64,000 bases of DNA from Psychromonas sp. SA13A (GTDB lineage Bacteria > Pseudomonadota > Gammaproteobacteria > Enterobacterales > Psychromonadaceae), in contig NZ_WTKU01000002.1 in the NCBI RefSeq assembly GCF_011378715.1, forward strand, positions 248,001 to 312,000. Reading direction: 5' to 3'. Both the position numbers and the translations under genes were made by a program. The notes under the pieces were generated by a model. It saw only the letters and a program-made list of their open reading frames with translations. It was not told where the DNA came from and did not search any database. This document shows, piece by piece, positions 47,621-56,853 of the stretch (the first letter of the stretch is position 1; each line of letters begins with the position of its first letter).

Positions 47621-48247
47621 TTATTCTGCCAATAGTTTATGCCGAAGTGCAAAACGAATTAGATCAACATTATTTTGAAGGTCTAGCTTACTAAGAATAT
47701 TCGCTCTATGTACGTGTATAGTTTTGTGGCTAATGAAAAGCTCATTTCCAATATTTTTTACATCTTTACCTTGAATCAGGTGATTAAATACTTCTGTTTC
47801 GCGCTTTGTTAACGCATTCAATGGTGATGGTGTTGCTGCGGCATTACTTAAGTTAAATAATGCATCCGCGCATAAATAACGATCACCTTTAGCCACGGTT
47901 CGGATCGCCGCAACTAATTCTCCTGGTCCACAACGTTTCGATAAATATCCGCTGGCACCAGCTTCAATAGCTTGGCTAACAAAGGAAGCTGAGTCATAAA
48001 TAGATAAAATAATGGCTTTAAAATTTGGTTGTACTTTGCGTAACTTACCCAATAGCACTAGGCCACTTTCGTCGGGCATTGAAATATCAATAACAGCAAC
48101 ATCTAATGTAGTATTCGCGAGTGCTTGGTAAGCATCTAAAGCACAACCATATTGGCTATGTACTTGTATATCTGGTTCAACACTCAATAATTGGGCAAAG
48201 CCAGAACGTACCATAATATGATCATCAACTAACGCGACGGAAATCAT
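47621..48247 (-). CDS. uhpA: Response regulator UhpA
   Basis: A 208-residue NarL/FixJ-type regulator. Receiver domain MISVALVDDHIMVRSGFAQL is nearly that of E. coli UhpA; the phosphorylation site is D54 in VAVIDISMPDESG. The LuxR-type HTH is at about residues 143-205 (LTKRETEVFNHLIQGKDVKN, ELFISHKTIHVHRANILSKL). First gene of the uhpA-uhpB-uhpC-afuABC array. Its likely targets are the array itself, especially the gap before afuA, and perhaps the divergent kinase gene. Confidence 0.94.
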   Translation of the reverse strand: MISVALVDDHIMVRSGFAQLLSVEPDIQVHSQYGCALDAYQALANTTLDVAVIDISMPDESGLVLLGKLRKVQPNFKAIILSIYDSASFVSQAIEAGASGYLSKRCGPGELVAAIRTVAKGDRYLCADALFNLSNAAATPSPLNALTKRETEVFNHLIQGKDVKNIGNELFISHKTIHVHRANILSKLDLQNNVDLIRFALRHKLLAE

Positions 48248-48694
48248 CTAAAACCCTTGTAATAAAAACATCTAAAGTGCGTAGGTTACTGCAAGCTTAT
48301 TGATCCAGCCTAAGCTTGTAGTACCACGGGAGTTTGTTAATGCAATCAGTTGTAAATTAAGGAATAGTAACTGATATTATTTTTTCAGAGTTTAACCTAA
48401 CTACAGATTAGTTAAGTGATGTTTCATCATAGAAATTAAATTTTTAATGCTAATTTTTTATTGTTAGCCATAAAAAATCAAAGTTATTGCGCTCATAATA
48501 GTTGCAGTACTCATAATAGTTACTCTGCTTAGATTACAATGCTAAGAATAAGTGCAAGACTCAAGTTTAGCTGCAATGTTAGATGACTGTCCAAAGCGTC
48601 TGTGTTTCAATATTCACAAAACATTAAATATAAAAAGTAAAAACAAAGACAAGCTAAATAGAAATTAAATTGATACATAACAGAAGAGGTTGCC
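48248..48694. other. 447-base divergent region uhpA / ROK kinase
   Basis: AT-rich, no gene. It contains a direct repeat of CTCATAATAGTT at 48492-48503 and 48510-48521 (18-base spacing, nearly two helical turns), which could be a regulator site, possibly for UhpA (speculation). AGAGG lies about 7 bases before the kinase ATG. Confidence 0.5.
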
Positions 48695-49564
48695 ATGAAG
48701 TTATTTGGTGCAATAGAAGCAGGTGGTACAAAATTTGTTTGTGCAATAGGTACTGAACAAGGCAACATTTTAGAAAAAGTAATTATTCCAACATCCACTC
48801 CAGATGAGACCCTTGCGCAAGTGATCGCTTTTTTTAAAGATAAACCTATTCAAGCATTAGGTGTTGGCTCTTTTGGTCCAATTGACCCTAACCTTGATTC
48901 ACCCACCTATGGATACATTACAAAAACACCCAAGCCAAATTGGAGCGACTACAACTTAATAGGCGTATTGAAACAACACTTTGATTTACCCATCGGCTTC
49001 GATACCGACGTTAATGGTGCCGCGCTTGGTGAGCTAAATTGGGGTGCAGCAAAAGGGTTATCATCTTCATTGTACATTACTGTTGGTACAGGGATTGGTG
49101 CTGGCGCGGTGATCGAAGGTAACAGGGTGCATGGTTTATTACATCCTGAAATGGGCCATATTTCTGTGAGAAGACATCCTGATGATAATTATCAAGGTAC
49201 TTGTCCATTTCACGGTGATTGTCTTGAGGGATTAGCAGCAGGGCCCGCTATAGAAAAGCGTTGGGGTGAGTTAGCAAATACATTACCCGTTGAACATCAA
49301 GCTTGGGAAATGGAGGCTTATTACTTAGCACAAGCGCTGGTTAATTATATTCTCATCCTCTCCCCAGAAAAGATAATTATGGGGGGTGGAGTAATGAAGC
49401 AAACCCATTTATTCCCTTTAATCAGACAAAAAGTGAAAGAAATGTTGAACGGTTATGTTAGTAAAGCAGAAATTTTGACGCATATTGATCAATATATAGT
49501 ACCTCCACTATTGGGTGATAATGCTGGTATATGCGGCGGTATTGCACTTGCAATTAAAGCTTAA
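48695..49564 (+). CDS. mak: ROK-family fructokinase
   Basis: A 289-residue sugar kinase. ATP-binding IEAGGTKFVCAIG at the N-terminus, catalytic Asp in GFDTDVNGAALGE, ROK segment TVGTGIGAGAVIEG, and the zinc-binding pattern HPEMGH...GTCPFHGDCLEGLAA of fructokinase-type ROK proteins. It resembles bacterial fructo-/mannokinases. It is divergent from the uhp-afu array, which fits a sugar role, but control by UhpA is not shown. Confidence 0.9.
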   Translation: MKLFGAIEAGGTKFVCAIGTEQGNILEKVIIPTSTPDETLAQVIAFFKDKPIQALGVGSFGPIDPNLDSPTYGYITKTPKPNWSDYNLIGVLKQHFDLPIGFDTDVNGAALGELNWGAAKGLSSSLYITVGTGIGAGAVIEGNRVHGLLHPEMGHISVRRHPDDNYQGTCPFHGDCLEGLAAGPAIEKRWGELANTLPVEHQAWEMEAYYLAQALVNYILILSPEKIIMGGGVMKQTHLFPLIRQKVKEMLNGYVSKAEILTHIDQYIVPPLLGDNAGICGGIALAIKA

Positions 49565-49658
49565 ATATTTTTGACTGAAGTTAGCCATGTAAATAATTAA
49601 GCCTTAAATTGCTAAGCAAGCATTAAAAAGAGAGTTAATCTTCTTTTATTTCCGCTCT

Positions 49659-51386
49659 TTACTGATCTTTTGCTGCAGACTTAAGGATCAGACTGTTTGC
49701 GCTATTTTTAATAAAATGGATAAAGCAGTCTGCCATTGAATGTTGAGTAATAATTCCTTCACCTTCCATCATAGTCAATGCATCGTAGCCTTCTTTACCT
49801 TTCATGGTATAAGCGGAAGAACTGCCATAATAAAAGCTTTCATGGTCAATCTGTTGCCAACCGTTAGCTTTTGTATAGATAAACAGTTTAGCAATACGTT
49901 GACCCGTAGGCCGTTCATTATAATAGCGAAAACTCAGGTTATGAGTATAAGGATAACTTCCAGACCCGCTTCCCATGACTCCATTATTGGTCGCATTATT
50001 AATTGCACCCTCTAAAGCCTGCGCAATATATTTCCCCTTGATACGATAAACACCAGTAGGCACAACAAAAGGCAGCAACTTACCTGCAATATCTGCTACT
50101 GAAATATTACCGCTGTTTAAAGATGACCTTACGCCACCCGCATTATGGATTGCAAAATCAACTTGATGCCCATTATGATTCATCATATGAACAAATGACT
50201 CTGCAACTAGAGGCGCAATATCGCTTCCTCCTTGCACATCTGGTATACGAATATGCCGCATATTCTCAGCGATGGTTGCAATCACGGTACTTTGTAACTC
50301 ACGGACTCTGGGGATATATTTATCAAGTAGCAAACTTTGCAGTTGTAGATCTTTTTTACACACGACCACATTTTTATGTTGCGCAAGGTAAAGGCTGGCT
50401 TTGTTATAGAGTTGATCCTCATGAGTGCTTAACAGGGTTTTATCAGTACATAACCGGCGACCTATTAATAACTCATTTTTTCCATTAAAAGCAGTGACTG
50501 AACCATCGGCGGCAAAGTCAATTTCACAATGGCCAAGCGCCTGTGAATGGCATCCTGCTTGAACAATATAAGTATCATTAATTTTTAAACCGTACTCAGA
50601 CTCTTTTTTAAACCCTAAATCACTTAAATCGCCCTGCAGAACATGAGTATGACCTCCGACTATTAAACTAATACCATCTACTTTGTCTGCTAAATCACAA
50701 TCACCCTGAAAACCTAGATGGCTTAATAATATTATTTTATTAATGCCCGTTGCTTGAATTGATTTAATAGTATTAATGGCTGTTTGGTAAGAATCAATAA
50801 AGGGTGTGTCTAAGTCTACATTTGCGATATCAGCCATCTTGTCGATTGAAAGCCCAAATATTGCAATCGGCTCGCCATCTACAATACGCGTGATCCACTG
50901 TGCAGTCTTATCCTTAGGTTGATAAGAGAGTAAGTTTGAACGACCATTTAACCGATGAGACTTAGTGCTTAATTCGTTCGATAAATCCCAGTTACCCGCT
51001 AACAACGGAAACGTGATCCGATCCAAAAAGGTCGCAACTGGTTCGTTACCCATATCTAATTCATGGTTGCCAATCGTCATCATATCAATACCTAATGCAT
51101 TGAGCATTTCGGCATTCGCTTTGCCTTTAAACAAAGAAAAATACAATGTGCCTTGAAAACAATCGCCAGCATGCACAAATAAAAAATCTCGATTATGTGC
51201 TAATGCGTTAGTTTTAAGTTGTTTAACCCGCGTCGCGATCCGCGAAAAGCCACCATTACTAACATACGGAGAGATCTTTTCCCCGTCGATATTAAGTTGT
51301 AACTGTAATGCCTGGGGTTCAAAGTAAGAGTGCGTATCATTGATATGTGCCAATGTTATTCTCACTGGCTTATTGTTTTTTATCAT
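49659..51386 (-). CDS. 5'-nucleotidase / metallophosphatase, UshA-like, without signal peptide
   Basis: A 575-residue protein with the metallophosphatase core: LAHINDTHSYFE, HAGDCFQG, TIGNHELDMG, ILLSHLGFQGDCDLADKV, IVGGHTHVLQG; then a 5'-nucleotidase C-terminal domain (FAIHNAGGVRSSLNSGNIS). Such enzymes hydrolyse nucleotides, UDP-sugars or cyclic nucleotides in the periplasm or on the surface. This one starts MIKNNKPVRITLAHIND, so the catalytic domain begins at once and no signal peptide is present; no upstream in-frame extension with a leader was seen. A cytoplasmic location is the simplest reading. Confidence 0.88.
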   Translation of the reverse strand: MIKNNKPVRITLAHINDTHSYFEPQALQLQLNIDGEKISPYVSNGGFSRIATRVKQLKTNALAHNRDFLFVHAGDCFQGTLYFSLFKGKANAEMLNALGIDMMTIGNHELDMGNEPVATFLDRITFPLLAGNWDLSNELSTKSHRLNGRSNLLSYQPKDKTAQWITRIVDGEPIAIFGLSIDKMADIANVDLDTPFIDSYQTAINTIKSIQATGINKIILLSHLGFQGDCDLADKVDGISLIVGGHTHVLQGDLSDLGFKKESEYGLKINDTYIVQAGCHSQALGHCEIDFAADGSVTAFNGKNELLIGRRLCTDKTLLSTHEDQLYNKASLYLAQHKNVVVCKKDLQLQSLLLDKYIPRVRELQSTVIATIAENMRHIRIPDVQGGSDIAPLVAESFVHMMNHNGHQVDFAIHNAGGVRSSLNSGNISVADIAGKLLPFVVPTGVYRIKGKYIAQALEGAINNATNNGVMGSGSGSYPYTHNLSFRYYNERPTGQRIAKLFIYTKANGWQQIDHESFYYGSSSAYTMKGKEGYDALTMMEGEGIITQHSMADCFIHFIKNSANSLILKSAAKDQ

Positions 51387-51788
51387 AAACCTTCATTTTT
51401 ATAATTTAAATCTAAGTACTGTTTCATTTGATAGTAACGTATTAATCGTGACAATATTATTAATATGTTTTTACTGTATGTTTTTTGCTTAACCTATATT
51501 TAATTAAATCACACTCTACCAATAATAATAAACTAATCAATTGAATAGGTAGCACTAAGCTTATATTGGCAAAATATACATGGGTTTTACATTGTAAATT
51601 TTTATGCGTGATGTGTTTTATATGAGGGGGATATTAACTAAAGTAGAGGGGGTTACTGGTTTAAGTGCGAGGGGGCGAAAAACCAATTATTATCCACTTA
51701 CTTACAGTGTAGATATTGTATCGATATTGGTGAACAGCAAGGAACGGTATTATTTAGAGTCTAATAAAATCCCCATTTATATCTGGCT
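51387..51788. other. 402-base intergenic region
   Basis: AT-rich, with no credible gene. A 62-codon open frame at 51604-51792 runs into the terminator below, has no ribosome binding site, and looks spurious. Otherwise only the promoter of the nucleotidase is expected. Confidence 0.5.
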
Positions 51789-51824
51789 ATAAAAAAGGGT
51801 ACTTGTTGATAACAACAAGTACCC
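51789..51824 (-). terminator. Rho-independent terminator of the CMD-family gene
   Basis: Perfect 12-bp stem GGGTACTTGTTG / CAACAAGTACCC (51797-51808 with 51813-51824), ATAA loop, followed by T6 on the minus strand. Confidence 0.92.
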
Positions 51825-51872
51825 TAAAACTAAAGCAATAGTTTGCTAAGTTTCAAACCGTTAACGTTGTAA

Positions 51873-52421
51873 TTACTTCTTCCAAGCAAATGACTCAAAC
51901 ATTGGATCGACTGGCGTTTCTGCAACATGGTTGACATAGTTACTGATCACTTTTTGAGATAAACCAAGTATAACTTCTAATACTTGTTGCTGACCGTAAC
52001 CTGCTGAGAAGAATGCTTCCATTGCAGCTGCTGGCACATTACCACGGTCACGTACCATGCTTAATGTGAAGTCTTTTAATGCTTGTAGTTTTGCAGTTGG
52101 CAAAGCAGTGTCATTACGTAAAGCGTCTGTAATGGCTGCATCTACTTTCATTGAATGCGCGATTGCTGTGTGTGCAGGAACACAGTAATGACATTCATGT
52201 TCTACATTGATTGTTTGCCATACAACCGTTAGCTCTTCTGCATTAAAAGAAGTGTTTGTAAATAATTCATTAAGCTGAGTGTAGGCTTTTAAAAGATTTG
52301 GAGATTCAGCCATTGTGCCAAAAAGATTAGGCACAACGCCCATTTGTTTAACTGCACCTTCAAGAATTGCTTTACTGTCTGCTGGAGCCGTTTCTACTGT
52401 ATGGATTTTAAATTCGCTCAT
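51873..52421 (-). CDS. Carboxymuconolactone decarboxylase / AhpD-like protein
   Basis: A 182-residue protein of the CMD superfamily. The redox-type motif EHECHYCVPAHTAIA has C77, C80 and H84, the CxxC-x3-H arrangement of AhpD-like peroxidases; VVPNLFGTMAESPNLLKAY is the usual N-terminal helix. It may act in peroxide or electrophile detoxification. Two TetR-type palindromes lie 90-126 bases before its start, matching those before the GST pair and before the nearby tetR gene. Confidence 0.9.
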   Translation of the reverse strand: MSEFKIHTVETAPADSKAILEGAVKQMGVVPNLFGTMAESPNLLKAYTQLNELFTNTSFNAEELTVVWQTINVEHECHYCVPAHTAIAHSMKVDAAITDALRNDTALPTAKLQALKDFTLSMVRDRGNVPAAAMEAFFSAGYGQQQVLEVILGLSQKVISNYVNHVAETPVDPMFESFAWKK

Positions 52422-52510
52422 TCTTTTACTCTCTCTAGTGATGAATCATTATCGAAATTAGTTTTTAATGAGAAGTTCATTCTCTTAAGTGAGACTACTA
52501 TAAACGCTCA

Positions 52511-52524
52511 TGAACGATTGTTCA
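52511..52524. promoter_or_regulatory. Putative TetR operator A (CMD gene)
   Basis: TGAACGATTGTTCA, a palindrome with one mismatched pair, and the exact reverse complement of operator B. Centre-to-centre distance to B is 23 bases, about two helical turns. Confidence 0.65.
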
Positions 52525-52533
52525 AGCCGGTTC

Positions 52534-52547
52534 TGAACAATCGTTCA
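52534..52547. promoter_or_regulatory. Putative TetR operator B (CMD gene)
   Basis: TGAACAATCGTTCA, the reverse complement of operator A, which makes the whole 37-base element symmetric. It shares GAAC....GTTC with sites at 38093 and 53482. Confidence 0.65.
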
Positions 52548-52867
52548 AATTAAGGGGGCAAAACATACTTATTTATCGTTTTATTTGCATTTTAATTCGC
52601 ATCCATATTGTAATAAGTATAAAAATGCTAATTGGTTCGAGATAAATACGTTGGGGTTTAAGTTATGAGCTTAAGTAAAATGCAGTGGGGATTAGTTCGC
52701 TAATGTAGTTTAAGGCATCTTAATATTATTTAAGGTAGTTGATATAGTTAAATATAGTTGAATATAGTTAAATGTATTGGGAGTACTTAAAAAATAAGTG
52801 CTGTAGTGTAAAAAGCCCGTTTAATTACTAAACAGGCTTTAATGAACTTTAAAAGTTTATGCGCATA
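52548..52867. other. Intergenic region with 10-bp tandem repeat
   Basis: No gene. TAGTT recurs at 52736, 52745, 52755 and 52765, giving four units of 9-10 bases (TAGTTAAATA type). The tetR terminator (52808-52840) lies at the right end. Confidence 0.6.
52808..52840 (-). terminator. Rho-independent terminator of tetR
   Basis: A 12-bp stem with one mismatch (AAAGCCCGTTTA 52812-52823 with TAAACAGGCTTT 52829-52840), T-rich on the minus strand, 28 bases after the stop. Confidence 0.82.
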
Positions 52868-53458
52868 TTAATGGAAAGGTGCACCCACAAATATTTGATC
52901 AATAAACTTGTTAACTATTTCTTTGTTATTGTTTAACCGAGCATAAGTTCTTAACCCGATGATTTGTACTTGCAGATAGCTTGCGAGTTCCATTGCATCT
53001 TTGCTTTGGTCTAACTCATCGGCATCAATAGCATCTGTAATAATGCCAGCCAGTCTATTTTCTATATTAGAGAGTATTTTTTTTACTTCATCTAAAAGCT
53101 CTTTGTTATCACTTTCAGTTAATTCAGACAGCGACTTTACAATCATGCACATACAACTAGGTTTACCATCTAGATTATCTATAATAAGTTTCTTAATAAA
53201 TAATTTTAGACCTGTTAATGGCGTTGCAGATTGATCTAAACAATCTTGTAATAAGTTACCTGTTTGTGCAGCGTAGTGATTTATTGCTTCTTTGAATAAA
53301 TTGTCTTTACTGCCAAAAGTTGCGTATATGCTACCTGGACGAAGGTCAATAGCCGTTTGTAAGTTACGCATAGATGTTCCATGGTAACCTTTTTCCCAGT
53401 ACAAATTAGTCGCTTTTTCAATGACCTCTGTACGATCAAACTTAGCATTTTTACTCAT
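52868..53458 (-). CDS. TetR-family transcriptional regulator
   Basis: A 196-residue repressor-type protein. The HTH is at residues 7-60 (ATNLYWEKGYHGTSMRNLQT, RPGSIYATFGSKDNLFKEAI); the helical C-terminal ligand and dimer domain (LKLFIKKLIIDNLDGKPSCM, LQVIGLRTYARLN) resembles the AcuR/YcdC-like group, with conserved cysteines in CMCMIV that might sense electrophiles (inference). The site AGAACACTCGTTCA 23 bases before its start suggests autoregulation. Confidence 0.9.
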   Translation of the reverse strand: MSKNAKFDRTEVIEKATNLYWEKGYHGTSMRNLQTAIDLRPGSIYATFGSKDNLFKEAINHYAAQTGNLLQDCLDQSATPLTGLKLFIKKLIIDNLDGKPSCMCMIVKSLSELTESDNKELLDEVKKILSNIENRLAGIITDAIDADELDQSKDAMELASYLQVQIIGLRTYARLNNNKEIVNKFIDQIFVGAPFH

Positions 53459-53941
53459 ATCGATTTCTTAAATTAATAATAGAACACTCGTTCATTATAC
53501 ATTAACAAATTAATCTTGCCATGCTCTTTGTTCATGATTTACTTTTTACCTGCTAAATTAAATTTACTCAAATGACTCTATATTTTAATCAATAACTGCA
53601 CTTTAGTGATCTTTAGCTAATCATATTTTCTACCTATTTAAGTATTGTTTTGAAGTGAAAACGTTAAATGTATATATAAAGTCACATATTAATTATTTAT
53701 ATGTGACCTAGTAACCTGTGCTTGATGGTTGATAGGTGTAAGTTTTCAGTGCAGACAGTGATCCGTAAGTTGCATGTGTAGATCGTCGGAGTTGCTATAA
53801 AAAGGTTGAAAAATCATATTATGCTGACAGTGACTACATAACGTAGATGATAGTCAAAATAGTTATTTAATGAAGATATGAGCCTGCTCTTTGTGTTTGC
53901 AAAATATTAGTTTAATTAGAGACAATCATAAGGAGAGTGCT
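53459..53941. other. 483-base divergent region tetR / hydrolase
   Basis: AT-rich, without a gene. The tetR operator candidate is at 53481-53494, and AAGGAG (53930-53935) is the ribosome binding site of the hydrolase gene. Nothing else recognised. Confidence 0.5.
53481..53494. promoter_or_regulatory. Putative TetR operator at tetR
   Basis: AGAACACTCGTTCA: matches GAACGATCGTTC at 10 of 12 positions, 23 bases upstream of the tetR start, a usual site for autorepression. Confidence 0.55.
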
Positions 53942-55024
53942 ATGTACTTAATTACTAATCGTAAATTATCTAAAGCAAGCAGTTTAAAATGCTTTGGTAA
54001 ATCCCCTAATGTTAAAGGACCTAATGAATTACGTTTAGTTAGGGTCGATAAATTAGACAACGGATGGAAAGTAGAACCGCTTGATGACAAACTAACTGCC
54101 AGTAAAGTCAAACAACTAAAATCAAAATATCACCTTGATATTGATATTGACAAAGATTGGTATGCGAGCCTTGAAGTCGCCTGTGAACTCTTTGAACGTG
54201 CTAGCACAGAGCAAAAATCCATTTTATTTTTTGTACATGGTTATAACAATGACGTTGAGGATGTTTTAAAAGCCGCCTATGAGATTGAATCTTTATACAA
54301 TGTGATTGTTGTGCCATTTACTTGGCCTGCAAATGGAGGTGGTGTTATTTCAGGAACAGGCGCGTATCTTAGTGATAAATCTGATGCACGAGTTTCAGCT
54401 GGTGCACTTAATCGCACCATTGGCATTATTCAACAACTGCATTTGTTATTGACACATTCTTTACAGCTTAGACGTCAAAAAGAGGCATTTAACAAACATC
54501 CGGATAACCCAAATGCGGAAGCTTCTCTTTTTACCAAATTAATGGCAGCAGACTGCTCCGTTACAATCAATTTACTCTGTCACAGTATGGGGAACTACGT
54601 TCTAAAACATACGCTTTCAACCAGTGAAAACGAAACCTCAGGATTGGTGTTTGATAATATCTGCTTGGTTGCTGCTGATACTAACAATAAAGATCATGCT
54701 AATTGGGTAGAAAAACTTGATGTAAGGAAAAGAGTGTATGTTGTTATTAATGAAAACGATTCTGCACTGAGAGCATCACGTATCAAACCGGGAAAAGAAC
54801 AAAAAGCGCGATTAGGTGCGTATCTGAAAAAACTAAATAGTCCCAATGCCGCGTATATAGACGTTACCGATGTCAACGGCATTGGCACCGATCATACTTA
54901 TTTTAAGGGAGAGTCGGTCAATGAAAACAATGCACTTAAGGTTATTTTTGAAGGTATGTTTAACGGAAAAGTCGTTGAATCCTTATTAGATTACCAAGTT
55001 GATATGAATACCTACAAGTTATAA
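53942..55024 (+). CDS. Alpha/beta-hydrolase protein (DUF900-like)
   Basis: A soluble protein of about 360 residues. SILFFVHGYNNDVEDVLKAA is the oxyanion strand-loop, VIVVPFTWPANGG follows, and the nucleophile elbow is NLLCHSMGNYVLKH (Ser between His and Met, as in DUF900 esterase-like proteins); a late His in IGTDHTYFKG could complete the triad. No signal peptide. The start at 53942 is supported by AAGGAG 6 bases upstream; an earlier in-frame ATG at 53891 is unsupported. Substrate unknown. Confidence 0.85.
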   Translation: MYLITNRKLSKASSLKCFGKSPNVKGPNELRLVRVDKLDNGWKVEPLDDKLTASKVKQLKSKYHLDIDIDKDWYASLEVACELFERASTEQKSILFFVHGYNNDVEDVLKAAYEIESLYNVIVVPFTWPANGGGVISGTGAYLSDKSDARVSAGALNRTIGIIQQLHLLLTHSLQLRRQKEAFNKHPDNPNAEASLFTKLMAADCSVTINLLCHSMGNYVLKHTLSTSENETSGLVFDNICLVAADTNNKDHANWVEKLDVRKRVYVVINENDSALRASRIKPGKEQKARLGAYLKKLNSPNAAYIDVTDVNGIGTDHTYFKGESVNENNALKVIFEGMFNGKVVESLLDYQVDMNTYKL

Positions 55025-55072
55025 TTGACTATCTGATCAGGTATAGCTTTCTGCATAGTTTTTTGTAAATAT

Positions 55073-55098
55073 AAAAGGCCACTCATTTGGCCTTTTTA
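55073..55098 (+). terminator. Rho-independent terminator of the hydrolase gene
   Basis: AAAAGGCCA / TGGCCTTTT (55073-55081 with 55088-55096), six-base loop, T5 end. Confidence 0.9.
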
Positions 55099-55150
55099 AT
55101 GTTTCATATATGAACTTTAGAACTAAGTGACTCTAAATCTCTGCTAATTA

Positions 55151-55540
55151 TTATTTTTTATCTTTCTTATTAATCTCTTTCTTAACAACTTCTTTCTTGC
55201 CAATAAAAGCACTGGGCAGAACCTCAACACCCACTAAACGGCCTAATTTTATGATCATAGGAATAGTAATAGGGGCAAAAGGCAAAACTGCAAACACTCC
55301 TAAGCCTATTCCTTTTAATACATTGACCATTTGATCATTGGCCATTTTCATCTCTGCTTTGCTAGCTTGGCCTTGTGTATAATTTTTATAGGTGGTTAAC
55401 ATCAAAATCGTTTCTTGTTTTTCCTGTGCTAGAGCAATTTTTAGCTTAATCATTGCACGCCTAGTTTTTAATCTAAGCGAGAGTTTTTCGATACGCAAAA
55501 CGCGTAATGGCACTTTGTGAAAATAACGTAAGGTTTTCAT
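55151..55540 (-). CDS. Small membrane-associated protein, LETM1-like segment
   Basis: A 129-residue protein: a basic, helical N-terminal half (residues 1-70) and one hydrophobic hairpin or segment at about 72-100 (NVLKGIGLGVFAVLPFAPIT, IPMIIKLGRLVGVEVLPSAF), then a lysine-rich tail. The hydrophobic part recalls the proline-containing LETM1-type membrane region, but this is only an impression. It lies 10 bases after yedI on the same strand, so the two are probably cotranscribed. Confidence 0.72.
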   Translation of the reverse strand: MKTLRYFHKVPLRVLRIEKLSLRLKTRRAMIKLKIALAQEKQETILMLTTYKNYTQGQASKAEMKMANDQMVNVLKGIGLGVFAVLPFAPITIPMIIKLGRLVGVEVLPSAFIGKKEVVKKEINKKDKK

Positions 55541-55550
55541 TATTGACTCA

Positions 55551-56504
55551 TTATTTTTTAGGTAATAATAATAGTAATTTTGAAGCTAACGTTAGTAATA
55601 ATAAACATACACCACCCGCAACAATACCGACTAGCCCAGTTAATATGGTTGGGGCAATATATTCAAAGAGATAGCTAAGAGCAAAAAAGTAATGTTCAAT
55701 ATGATGCACAAACTCCGCTATGAAATAGATGTTATGGACGATTATTCCACCGCCGACTAAAAACATCGCGATGGTGCCTACAATGACTAGAAATTTCATT
55801 AATAATGGGGCAAAAGCTAATAGAAAATTACCTAGCATCGTTTTTAACGTGTTTTCATTTTCAGTATTTGCACCTTTAAGCAAATATAGGCCTAAGTCAT
55901 CAAGTTTGACGATCGCAGCCACTAAACCATAAACAAAAACAGTTAAACCAATGGCTAAAGCAATCAGCACCAATACGCGAGTTAATATGTCTGCACCGGC
56001 AATAGTACCTAATGCGATTACTACGATTTCGGCTGATAAAATAAAGTCCGTGCGAATCGCGCCTTTAATTTTATCTTGTTCTAAAGCCACGAGGTCGATA
56101 TTTTTATCCGCATTTGCTTTGATACGTTGTTGTTTAACTTGCTGATTGATGTCTTGTTTTTCATGAAGAGTAAACAAAGAATGCGCTACTTTTTCAAAAC
56201 CTTCAAAACATAAATATAATCCACCAATGACGAGTAAAAAAGTAATGGCTGAAGGGAAAAAAGCACTGAGCAATAATGCAATTGGTACAATAATAGCTTT
56301 ATTTAATAGAGAACCTTTAGCAACCGCCCAAACTACGGGTAACTCTCTATCGGCTTTTACGCCTGAAACCTGTTGTGCGTTTAAAGCAAGATCATCGCCC
56401 AAAACGCCTGCTGTTTTTTTAGCCGCGACTTTACTCATTAATGCAACATCGTCTAGTACTGCAACAATATCGTCTAGTAACGCTAATAAACTTAATCCAG
56501 CCAT
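55551..56504 (-). CDS. yedI: Inner-membrane protein YedI (DUF808)
   Basis: A 317-residue membrane protein of unknown function. The N-terminus [20 protein letters not shown] and [20 protein letters not shown] with [17 protein letters not shown] are almost those of E. coli YedI. About seven hydrophobic segments. Upstream of, and probably cotranscribed with, the small membrane-associated gene. Confidence 0.93.
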   Translation of the reverse strand: MAGLSLLALLDDIVAVLDDVALMSKVAAKKTAGVLGDDLALNAQQVSGVKADRELPVVWAVAKGSLLNKAIIVPIALLLSAFFPSAITFLLVIGGLYLCFEGFEKVAHSLFTLHEKQDINQQVKQQRIKANADKNIDLVALEQDKIKGAIRTDFILSAEIVVIALGTIAGADILTRVLVLIALAIGLTVFVYGLVAAIVKLDDLGLYLLKGANTENENTLKTMLGNFLLAFAPLLMKFLVIVGTIAMFLVGGGIIVHNIYFIAEFVHHIEHYFFALSYLFEYIAPTILTGLVGIVAGGVCLLLLTLASKLLLLLPKK

Positions 56505-56853
56505 CGTTATCCTTTTTTATGTAAAGCAATAAATACAAAATTTTTTTTGAGTAGGGCCAGCTAGACAATTATTTAAGCCGACCCGTCACTATATAACAGT
56601 AACACTCAAAGGCTCAGTGTTATCTTTATGATTTTTAGAAGTTAATTGAATGAAAAAGGCATAAATCAATACCTATGGTCAAGTAGACATCGAAATTAAA
56701 CTTTGGTTTACATTGATGTTTTGTCTCTTCTCTTTAAAGCGAAAAGGTCGTTGTAATGCCAATATTTTAATCATAAGTTGCGTACAACTGTCGTTTTAAA
56801 CCTTAGATTGTATTGGCTATTGTTTTTAATTTTAGTTTTCGGAATGATATTAC
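56505..56853. other. 349-base intergenic region
   Basis: AT-rich; an open frame at 56778-56975 (plus strand) overlaps the next gene antisense and looks spurious. No terminator or other signal was recognised with confidence. Confidence 0.45.

Noticed and set aside
51604-51792. 62-codon open frame on the plus strand
   Set aside because: No ribosome binding site, no recognisable protein features, and its end lies in the minus-strand terminator stem.
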